Below, piece by piece: positions 7,210 through 14,031 of a stretch of DNA of 53,165 nt (position 1 is its first letter; every line of letters begins with the position of its first letter). The stretch lies in the IMG/VR virus record IMGVR_UViG_3300030118_000876, positions 1-53,165 of that record; one strand, given 5' to 3'. Origin of the DNA: a virus. The notes below the pieces were generated by a model, which was not told the DNA's origin, did no database searches, and saw nothing but the letters and a program-made list of their open reading frames with translations. Position numbers and translations under genes: made by a program.

Positions 7210-9087
7210 ATGGATATAGTCACCATTGATTTCGAAACATATTACGACAGAGAGTATTCATTGTCTAAGATGACAACTGAAGCTTATGTTCGTGACGGCA
7301 GGTTTGAGGTTATTGGTGTAGGTATCAAAGTTAATGACCACCCTACTGATTGGTATAGTGGTAACAATGTGGGCAAGTTTCTTAACTCGTTGGATTATTC
7401 CGACAAGGCGATACTTGCTCATAACTGCGTGTTTGATGGGGCTATTTTGTCATGGCTATATAATATTAAGCCGAGGTTTTGGCTTGACACATTATCTATG
7501 GCAAGACCCTTTCACAACTCAACAGTAGGTGGCTCATTAAAAGCATTAGTACACCACTACAAACTAGGTGCAAAAGGTGATGAAGTAATTAATGCGTTAG
7601 GTAAAAGACGTAAGGACTTCACACCCGAAGAACTAGATAAGTACGCTAGCTACTGTGTTAATGATGTAGACCTCACCTATAAACTATTCCAAAAACTAAA
7701 GGCAGAAAACTTTCCTGCGTCCGAGTTAATGATCATTGACCAAACACTACGGATGTATACAGAGCCTACTATTATATTAGATACCGATGTGTTGACTCAG
7801 CATCTCGAGAAAGTAAAGGCAGACAAACAGAAACTTATTGATGATTTATCACTCAAAGGATTGAGTCAGGAAAAAGTCAAAAAGGCTTTGATGTCTAATC
7901 AGATATTCGCAAAGCTATTGCAGACAGTCGGTGTCGAACCCCCAATGAAAACTAGCTTACGTACAGGCAAGGAAACGTATGCGTTTGCTAAGACAGACAA
8001 AGCATTCACCAACTTGTTGGAGCATCCTAGTCCTAAAGTCCAGAATCTGGTGGCGGCAAGACTCGGCACGAAATCCACGATTGAGGAGACTCGGACAGAA
8101 AACCTAATAAAAGTAGCTGAGCGAGGTCGCTTACCCATCATGCTTAATTATTATGGAGCGCACACAGGCAGGTTTAGTGGTGGCGATAAGCTGAACTTAC
8201 AGAACCTACCTAGGAATGGTGCTATCCGTAGGTCACTATCCGTACCCGAAGACCATGTGTTGATTGCTTGTGATTCGTCACAGATAGAAGCAAGAATGGT
8301 TGCCTACATTGCAGGTCAAGATGATTTGGTTGAATCATTTAGGCAAGGTCGTGATGTATATAGTGAGTTTGCTAGTGAAGTTTATGGCAAGAAAGTGACG
8401 AAGGATGACAAGGTTGAACGATTTGTAGGTAAGACTTGTATTCTTGGTTTAGGTTATGGCATGGGTGCAAAGAAGTTTAGGGCAACACTTGCTCTAGGAC
8501 AAGGTGGTATATCTGTTGATGTCGATGAGTATGAGGCTCAGAGGATTGTCAATTTATATAGGCAGAAGAACCACAAGATCGCATCGCTTTGGAATAGATG
8601 TGGTCATGCTCTATCAGAGATAGTGGCAGGTAGGTCGGGTCAAATATCAGACTTAGTACACTATGATAGTAAGGGGATTATCTTACCCAATAAACTACGC
8701 ATTATATATCCTGCATTGCGTAATGGCTCAGATGGATATGAGTATATCAATGACGCTAGAACTTTCCGTAAGTTAGCACACAAGCGAGTGATGACTGGCG
8801 AACAAGTTACGATTGATTGGACTCGTATCTATGGGGGCAAGGTAACAGAGAACGTTGTTCAAGCGTTGGCTCGTATAGTTGTATCAGAACAGATGGCATC
8901 TATTGGTCAGTCTTATCATGTAGTCTTTCAAGTACATGACGAGGTGATCATATGTGCCCCGGCAGCAGATGAGACACACGCACGACAACTTGTTGAGAGA
9001 AGAATGTCTACACCCCCCAGCTGGGCAAAGAATCTGCCAGTCGCTTGTGAGTCGGGCGTAGGCTATAATTATGGAGATGCAAAATGA
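7210..9087 (+). CDS. polA: DNA polymerase, family A (PolI-like, with 3'-5' exonuclease)
   Basis: 625 aa, started at ATG 7210 with GGAG five bases upstream. The exonuclease domain carries DFETYYD (motif I, near residue 6), HNCVFDG (II, near 73) and YCVNDVD (III, near 150). Polymerase motif A is DSSQIEAR at 355-362. Motif B is R404-x3-K408-x3-L412-G-x2-Y416-G. Motif C is HDE at 576-578. There is no 5'-nuclease domain and no DnaJ-type insert between the exonuclease and polymerase parts. The residue matching E. coli Phe762 is Leu412. It is the replicative polymerase, working with the primase-helicase at 14032. Confidence 0.96.
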   Translation: MDIVTIDFETYYDREYSLSKMTTEAYVRDGRFEVIGVGIKVNDHPTDWYSGNNVGKFLNSLDYSDKAILAHNCVFDGAILSWLYNIKPRFWLDTLSMARPFHNSTVGGSLKALVHHYKLGAKGDEVINALGKRRKDFTPEELDKYASYCVNDVDLTYKLFQKLKAENFPASELMIIDQTLRMYTEPTIILDTDVLTQHLEKVKADKQKLIDDLSLKGLSQEKVKKALMSNQIFAKLLQTVGVEPPMKTSLRTGKETYAFAKTDKAFTNLLEHPSPKVQNLVAARLGTKSTIEETRTENLIKVAERGRLPIMLNYYGAHTGRFSGGDKLNLQNLPRNGAIRRSLSVPEDHVLIACDSSQIEARMVAYIAGQDDLVESFRQGRDVYSEFASEVYGKKVTKDDKVERFVGKTCILGLGYGMGAKKFRATLALGQGGISVDVDEYEAQRIVNLYRQKNHKIASLWNRCGHALSEIVAGRSGQISDLVHYDSKGIILPNKLRIIYPALRNGSDGYEYINDARTFRKLAHKRVMTGEQVTIDWTRIYGGKVTENVVQALARIVVSEQMASIGQSYHVVFQVHDEVIICAPAADETHARQLVERRMSTPPSWAKNLPVACESGVGYNYGDAK

Positions 9088-9293
9088 GTAAAAAAGAAAG
9101 TGCCTTGAAAGTTATCAAGGAACTAACAGAAGAAATTACAGAAGCTAACGATGAAGATGTAGGGGATGTAGTTGTTCTGTTAAAAATAAAAGGTCAATAC
9201 GTTAGGTACTCGACTAAGATTGATGACACACTAAAACTTGTAGGGTTTGTAGAAACTCTAAAACATGATGTGTTGAAAAGGATGTCAAGTTAA
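9084..9293 (+). CDS. 69-aa hypothetical protein
   Basis: It overlaps the polymerase stop by four bases (ATGA), so it is translationally coupled to it. Acidic, with a charged helical N-terminus and a beta-like middle (VVVLLKIKGQYVRYS). No domain is recognised; possibly a polymerase accessory by position only. Confidence 0.55.
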   Translation: MSKKESALKVIKELTEEITEANDEDVGDVVVLLKIKGQYVRYSTKIDDTLKLVGFVETLKHDVLKRMSS

Positions 9294-9307
9294 TGTATTG
9301 TTTATAT

Positions 9308-9334
9308 ATGCGTGGGTGTACACCGCCTACGCAT
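9308..9334 (+). promoter_or_regulatory. Stem-loop upstream of the Cas4-like gene
   Basis: ATGCGTGGG (9308-9316) pairs with CCTACGCAT (9326-9334) through nine pairs, one of them G-T, around a 9-base loop. It sits in the only noncoding gap of this stretch, 12 bases before GGAGG. No U-tract follows. Likely an RNA-processing or translational-control hairpin. Confidence 0.45.
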
Positions 9335-9354
9335 CATACTGCTATGGAGGTTCG

Positions 9355-10014
9355 ATGACATTGTCACATTCATTCTCATCTATTAAGATGTATGAGAACT
9401 GCCCAAAGCGATACTACCACCAACGTATAACTAAAGAAGTTAAAGATACAGGTAGTGATGCTACAAGATATGGTGAGCGAGTGCATGAAGACCTTGAACA
9501 TAGACTAGTCAAAGCTAAACCACTATCCAAAGAAACAGAATCATACGAAGCCTTATGTAAATCAATAGAAAATATGGTTGGAGAGGGAGAGTTGTATGCA
9601 GAGAAACAGCTGTGCCTAAATGAAAACCTTACACCAACAGGTTGGTGGGCGGCTGACGCTTGGTTACGATCCATTTTAGACGTATTGATTATCATTGGTG
9701 ATAAGGCAATCGTTATGGATTGGAAGACAGGTAAGCGAAGACCCGACTTTACACAGTTACAGATGTTCGCTCTACAAGTATTCAAACATTTCCCACAAGT
9801 TACAAAAGTACAATCAACATTCGTATGGCTCAAAGATATGTCTCTAGATTCTGAGACATTCAAACAAAATCAAACTAATTTATTATGGGCTGATTTACTT
9901 GCAAGAATTGGAAGAATACAAGAATCACAAGAGCATAACAACTGGCCCGCTAGACCTAGTGGGTTATGCAACTGGTGTCCTGCAAAAAATATTTGTGAAT
10001 TTGCAAGAATATAA
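9355..10014 (+). CDS. PD-(D/E)XK exonuclease, Cas4/RecB-like, with Fe-S cysteines
   Basis: 219 aa from ATG 9355, which has GGAGG four bases upstream; the longer frame from 9298 lacks a site. The nuclease core is ILDV near residue 108, then MDWKTGK with D122-x-K124, and QLQMFAL as the QxxxY-type motif IV. C16 near the N-terminus and C205, C208 and C214 at the C-terminus reproduce the four-cysteine iron-sulphur arrangement of Cas4 and AddB. These enzymes resect DNA ends. With the VRR-NUC protein and helicase downstream it forms a recombination or genome-processing module. No CRISPR array accompanies it. Confidence 0.88.
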   Translation: MTLSHSFSSIKMYENCPKRYYHQRITKEVKDTGSDATRYGERVHEDLEHRLVKAKPLSKETESYEALCKSIENMVGEGELYAEKQLCLNENLTPTGWWAADAWLRSILDVLIIIGDKAIVMDWKTGKRRPDFTQLQMFALQVFKHFPQVTKVQSTFVWLKDMSLDSETFKQNQTNLLWADLLARIGRIQESQEHNNWPARPSGLCNWCPAKNICEFARI

Positions 10015-10043
10015 CTTGACAATACTGTAAAGATAATTATATT
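10015..10043 (+). promoter_or_regulatory. Sigma70-like promoter abutting the VRR-NUC start
   Basis: A perfect -35 TTGACA (10016-10021), a 16-base spacer and TATATT (10038-10043). The first 17 bases, CTTGACAATACTGTAAA, match those of the promoter at 52143-52159 except for two adjacent bases. The predicted transcript start (about 10050) would fall inside the VRR-NUC ORF, so the promoter may mainly serve the helicase and genes beyond. Confidence 0.5.
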
Positions 10044-10343
10044 ATGTCTAGTACACCGGAAGGTAAAATAAAACGTAAACTTGACAAGATGTTAAAGTCT
10101 GAAAACATATGGTATTACAGCCCACAAGCAGGGCCATTTGGTAGAGCAGGGATTCCCGACAGAGTTGCCATCGTTGATGGTAGGTTTGTAGGAATAGAGT
10201 GTAAGGCAGATAGGACAAAGAAACCCACTGCCTTACAGCTAAGCTGTATGAAACAGATCGAAGACGCAGGTGGTAAATGTTTTGTTGTATTTGATGATGA
10301 GACAATAGAAGAAGTGAGGACATATATAAATGCTAGTCGTTGA
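10044..10343 (+). CDS. VRR-NUC domain nuclease (99 aa)
   Basis: A stand-alone VRR-NUC protein. The core GIPDRVAIVDGRFVGIECKAD (about residues 36-56) provides the D and E-x-K catalytic residues of the PD-(D/E)XK fold, followed by KPTALQ. Family members cut branched or flapped DNA. There is no Shine-Dalgarno site before the ATG and the predicted -10 element touches it, so the start is less certain than the identity. The next in-frame ATG (residue 16) would remove part of the first helix. It overlaps the helicase gene by 14 bases. Confidence 0.85.
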   Translation: MSSTPEGKIKRKLDKMLKSENIWYYSPQAGPFGRAGIPDRVAIVDGRFVGIECKADRTKKPTALQLSCMKQIEDAGGKCFVVFDDETIEEVRTYINASR

Positions 10344-11880
10344 ACAAGCAAAGGCATTAGCCTTAAACTTGACACACCCAAACAAGGTGTTGGAAACGAT
10401 TCCTACCGCCCGCATGCTGAAGTATGACGGAGCAGAACTTGTTGTCACACCTCACCGTAATGATGAAGTCAAGGTACTACGCAACCTAGGTATCAAAGCA
10501 CCTGCACCTATACTGCACTATTATGAATGGGCAGGTAGGTTTGAACCATATGAACACCAAAAGATGACATCTGCTTTTCTTACTATGAATAAAAAGGCAC
10601 TGGTACTTAACGAGATTGGTACTGGTAAAACACAATCTGCTTTATGGGCGGCTGACTACCTAATGAATATAGGCGAGGTAAAGCGAGTCCTTATTATATC
10701 CCCACTGTCTACCCTTGAACGAGTATGGGGTGACAGTATCTTTATGAATTTTCCCCACAGACAATCAGTTACTTTACATGGTACAAGCGCACGAAGAAAG
10801 AAGCTACTTCAAACCGAGTGTGACTTTTACATAATCAATCACGATGGTTTCAATATTATATCCGAAGAAGCACAAGAAAGGTTTGACTTAGTTATTGTTG
10901 ATGAAGCCGCTGTGTTTCGTAACCCATCTACAAACAGATACAAAGTGATCAGGAAGTTCTTAGCCAAGAATACAGAAACACGTTTATGGTTGATGACAGG
11001 TACACCTACCCCTAACGCACCAACGGACGCATGGGCATTAGCAAAGCTAGTAGAAAGTATACATCTTAAACAAACATATACTGCTTTCCGTGAGTCCGTG
11101 ATGATGAAGGTTGGGCAATGGAAGTGGATACCAAGACCCGAATCAATAGAAGTTGTAAAGCATATGCTTCACCCTGCTGTAAGATATACAAGGGATGAAT
11201 GCTTTGACCTACCCGATACAGTTTTCCAAACAAGAAAGGTGGAACTAACCACCGAACAAAAACAACATTACCAAAAGATGCTACGCCACTTTGTTACAGA
11301 AATGGCTGAGGAAGGCACAATCACTGCTGTGAACGAAGCTGTAAAGATGCAGAAACTTGTTCAGATAGCGTGTGGTGTAGTCTATGGCGATGATGGTCGT
11401 CATATAGAACTCGACTGTAAATCAAGAGTTAATCTTGTAAAGGAGGTGATAGAGGAAGTAGGTAATAAGGTAATAGTTTTCGTACCACTGACAGGTACGC
11501 TACGGATGTTAGAGAAAGAACTTTCTCAACATTGGAGTGTTGGCGTTGTTAACGGAGAAGTATCAGCTACAAAACGTAACGAGATATTTCACAACTTTCA
11601 GCACACTAAAGAACCTCATGTTCTAATCGCTCACCCTGCGACTATGGCTCATGGGCTAACTTTGACAGCCGCATCTACGGTTGTCTGGTATGGGCCAGTA
11701 ACAAGCAACGAACAATATGTTCAGGCGAATGGTAGAATAGAGAGGATAGGTAAAAAACATGTGTCGAACATAGTCCATATAGAGGCTACTGACCTTGAAT
11801 ATAGAATGTATGAACGACTCAAAAACAAACAAAAACTACAAGGTCTTCTGTTAGATCTTATACAAAACGAATCGAGGTGA
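10330..11880 (+). CDS. SNF2-like superfamily 2 helicase
   Basis: 516 aa. Motif I is NEIGTGKT (94-101), motif II DEAA (191-194), motif III LMTGTPT (about residues 219-225). Motifs V and VI appear as MAHGLTLTAA and QANGRIERIGK in the second RecA-like domain. This layout fits phage SNF2/DEAD-type ATPases that translocate on duplex DNA. Coupled with the two nucleases upstream, it probably acts in recombination or replication-fork processing. The replicative helicase is more likely the protein at 14032. Confidence 0.92.
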   Translation: MLVVEQAKALALNLTHPNKVLETIPTARMLKYDGAELVVTPHRNDEVKVLRNLGIKAPAPILHYYEWAGRFEPYEHQKMTSAFLTMNKKALVLNEIGTGKTQSALWAADYLMNIGEVKRVLIISPLSTLERVWGDSIFMNFPHRQSVTLHGTSARRKKLLQTECDFYIINHDGFNIISEEAQERFDLVIVDEAAVFRNPSTNRYKVIRKFLAKNTETRLWLMTGTPTPNAPTDAWALAKLVESIHLKQTYTAFRESVMMKVGQWKWIPRPESIEVVKHMLHPAVRYTRDECFDLPDTVFQTRKVELTTEQKQHYQKMLRHFVTEMAEEGTITAVNEAVKMQKLVQIACGVVYGDDGRHIELDCKSRVNLVKEVIEEVGNKVIVFVPLTGTLRMLEKELSQHWSVGVVNGEVSATKRNEIFHNFQHTKEPHVLIAHPATMAHGLTLTAASTVVWYGPVTSNEQYVQANGRIERIGKKHVSNIVHIEATDLEYRMYERLKNKQKLQGLLLDLIQNESR

Positions 11881-11884
11881 TGAT

Positions 11885-12289
11885 ATGACAGTAAGTGTTG
11901 ACAAAGTTATATCCAAGTATCTTGAACTTAGGAATACCAAAGAGTCTATTGAGTCCGAAGCCAAAGAAAAGGTGAAGGGTATCAAGGAAGCTATGGCTAA
12001 GTTAGAGGGTTGGATAAAAGAGAAAGCTGATACTGACGGTGTTAAGTCTTTTAAGACAGCCAATGGTACAGCCTTTCTAACAACTACTGACTTTGCACAA
12101 GTAGCAGATTGGGATGCAGTCCTTAAATTTATCAAGGATAAAGACGCATTCGATATGCTAGAGAAGCGAGTTAGTAAAAAAGCTGTTCGTGACTATATTG
12201 ACGAACACAAAACAGTACCATCAGGCGTGAACTACGGTACACGTATTGATGTGAATGTCCGTAAACCAGTGAATAAAGCAGACGAGTAA
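11885..12289 (+). CDS. 134-aa coiled-coil phage protein
   Basis: The N-terminal half (residues 5-50) is a charged coiled coil. The C-terminal half has the segment WDAVLKFIKDKDAFDMLEKR, then VSKKAVRDYIDEH and a beta-like end with GVNYGTRIDVNVRKP. This combination recurs in phage replication/recombination modules, but I do not know a function for it. The coiled coil is reminiscent of Gam-type nuclease inhibitors, though I see no specific match. Its stop overlaps the next start (TAATG). Confidence 0.6.
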   Translation: MTVSVDKVISKYLELRNTKESIESEAKEKVKGIKEAMAKLEGWIKEKADTDGVKSFKTANGTAFLTTTDFAQVADWDAVLKFIKDKDAFDMLEKRVSKKAVRDYIDEHKTVPSGVNYGTRIDVNVRKPVNKADE

Positions 12290-12981
12290 TGATAGGTTCT
12301 AAGCTATCTATTAAAGACTCTCGTTTTCATATTGTCACTGAGGCGGGCGATGCTCAACTAACCACAACAAATCTCAACGTGGTTGTAGTTGGTGCAAATC
12401 CGAAGCTATCAAAGGTGTGGTATGAGTCCGATTGGTCACCCGATAGGGAATCATCTACACCCGATTGCTTCTCTCTTGATGGTATTAAACCACATGAGAA
12501 CAGTGGTCTACCACAGAATAATATGTGCGTTACCTGTCCGCAGAACGCATGGGGTTCTAGGGTAACACCACAAGGGCGTAAGGTGAAAGCATGTGCTGAT
12601 CAGAAACGTTTGGCACTAGTAATAGCAGATAAGACTGACGGTGAAATCTTTCTGCTTCAAGTAACACCTGCATCTCTAAGCAGTCTCAACGCATATCAAA
12701 AGACTTTGATGACTAGGGGTATAGCACCTGACATAGCTATTACCACTATATCTTTTGATGAGACTGTATCATTCCCAAAACTGAAGTTTTCCTTTGGTGG
12801 CTTCAATGACAGTAGGGCACAAGCCAATGTCGATAAGTTATTGGGGTCTGACGAGGTGAGGGTAATCACCGGAGAACTTGCTGTAGCAAGCATTAAAACA
12901 CCTGTTGCTTCTGATTATGGTTTTACAGAAGAAGCAGGATTCACAACTAACGATGAACTAGGAGGTTCAAACAATGAATAA
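12289..12981 (+). CDS. 230-aa protein with a four-cysteine zinc-binding motif
   Basis: Cysteines in CFSL (near residue 60) and MCVTCPQNAWG (near 80-85), with another in KACADQ (near 102), suggest a zinc site inside a beta-rich N-terminal domain. It lies directly before the ssDNA-binding protein, and both end in a segment containing EEAGFT. A single-stranded-DNA-binding or recombination-mediator role is plausible from position and zinc binding, without a recognised family. It overlaps the next gene by eight bases. Confidence 0.6.
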   Translation: MIGSKLSIKDSRFHIVTEAGDAQLTTTNLNVVVVGANPKLSKVWYESDWSPDRESSTPDCFSLDGIKPHENSGLPQNNMCVTCPQNAWGSRVTPQGRKVKACADQKRLALVIADKTDGEIFLLQVTPASLSSLNAYQKTLMTRGIAPDIAITTISFDETVSFPKLKFSFGGFNDSRAQANVDKLLGSDEVRVITGELAVASIKTPVASDYGFTEEAGFTTNDELGGSNNE

Positions 12982-13699
12982 AACTTTTACAACTGAGAAA
13001 GGCGTTGCCTACTATCCTTATATTAGTGCGCCTGATACTAAATTTGATGAGCAAGGACACTACAAAGTTAATCTTTGCTTACCAAAAGAAGATGCTAAAC
13101 CTGTTATCGAACTGATTAACAGTGAGATACTTAATGGTATCAAAGCATTGAAGGAGCAGAAGCCTAATAAAAATATTAAGCAAGCACCTGTTCCATACCA
13201 CGATGAACTAGACGATGAAACCGGTGAGCCAACTGGTAACGTGGTTATTAAGTTTAAGTCTAAGGCCGCATATAAACCTGCTGTGTTTGACAGTAAAGGT
13301 AATATGATGACCAACTCAAACATCTATGGTGGATCTGTATTGAAGGTAAACGGTTCGTGTGCATTCTATGATTCACCTGCTGTTGGTGTAGGTGTATCTC
13401 TTAGACTGAGAGCAGTGCAAGTAATCCAATATGTTGAAGGCGCACAAGGCGCAGGTAAGTTTGGATTTGGTGAAGAAGCAGGGTTTACTGTGTCAGAAGA
13501 AGTTGAGACAAGTGAGCCTGTTACTACGGCCCCCGTCGTTGAGGAGGTAGTCAAAGAGGAGCCAATAGTAGAAGCACCTGCACCTGCCCCGAAACCAAAA
13601 GTAGTCGAAGAACCCAAGCCTGCACCTGCTGTATCAAGCCAAGCAGATGACCTTGCGGCTGAGATTGCTAAATTGGTAGGGGATGTAAAGGATGACTAA
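12974..13699 (+). CDS. Single-stranded DNA-binding protein, DUF2815-like
   Basis: 241 aa. Residues 1-165 fit the DUF2815 OB-fold pattern (AYYPYISAPDTKFDEQGHYKVNLCL near the start and a GSVLKVNG segment near 115). A Pro/Glu/Val-rich disordered linker follows (about 175-220). The C-terminus is acidic (final residues GDVKDD), as in SSB and T7 gp2.5, where such tails recruit polymerase and helicase. The likely role is coating of ssDNA at the fork and in recombination. SD AGGAGG lies upstream. Confidence 0.82.
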   Translation: MNKTFTTEKGVAYYPYISAPDTKFDEQGHYKVNLCLPKEDAKPVIELINSEILNGIKALKEQKPNKNIKQAPVPYHDELDDETGEPTGNVVIKFKSKAAYKPAVFDSKGNMMTNSNIYGGSVLKVNGSCAFYDSPAVGVGVSLRLRAVQVIQYVEGAQGAGKFGFGEEAGFTVSEEVETSEPVTTAPVVEEVVKEEPIVEAPAPAPKPKVVEEPKPAPAVSSQADDLAAEIAKLVGDVKDD

Positions 13700-13976
13700 T
13701 ACACCCCCTCTTGACTTCAAGAAGGTGGAAGCCCTGAGGAAACATATGCTGTTAACCACTGGCAATATGGCAGAATTACTCGGTGTGTCTCGTATGACTT
13801 ATTACGGATGGGTAAAAGGTAAGCCTGTCCGTAAGAAGAACGAAGATAAAGTCAGGGATATTCTACGCAAATTGCTATCAATTCTAAACGATGGATGGCC
13901 TCAACCTGAGGTTATTGCATTGGAACAGAAGATGCGATTTGAAAGGCTTCTTGAGATTTATAACAAAAACGAGTAA
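13692..13976 (+). CDS. HTH DNA-binding protein (94 aa)
   Basis: A Cro/CI-like helix-turn-helix spans about residues 23-50 (NMAELLGVSRMTYYGWVKGKPVR), followed by helical segments. It overlaps the SSB gene by eight bases. Its stop codon forms the foot of a strong stem-loop. Candidates for its operators are the dyads in the noncoding region (51-64, 244-256, 53034-53045). It could be a transcriptional regulator or a replication initiator; the sequence does not separate these. Confidence 0.75.
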   Translation: MTNTPPLDFKKVEALRKHMLLTTGNMAELLGVSRMTYYGWVKGKPVRKKNEDKVRDILRKLLSILNDGWPQPEVIALEQKMRFERLLEIYNKNE

Positions 13977-14016
13977 ACTGGAGAAGGGGATAGGGAGACT
14001 TATCCCCACCAGTTTA
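13974..14016 (+). promoter_or_regulatory. Two-part stem-loop between the HTH and primase genes
   Basis: The outer stem TAAACTGG (13974-13981) pairs with CCAGTTTA (14009-14016). The inner stem GGGGATA (13986-13992) pairs with TATCCCC (14001-14007). The stop codon of the HTH gene is part of the outer stem. No U-tract follows, and the primase start is 15 bases downstream. It looks like an RNase III-type processing site or a translational control element rather than a terminator. Confidence 0.6.
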
Positions 14017-14031
14017 AGAAGGTAGGGCAAG

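Noticed and set aside
9355-10014. Cas4-like protein as part of a CRISPR system
   Set aside because: No repeat-spacer array or other cas gene in the window; stand-alone Cas4-like nucleases are common in phages.
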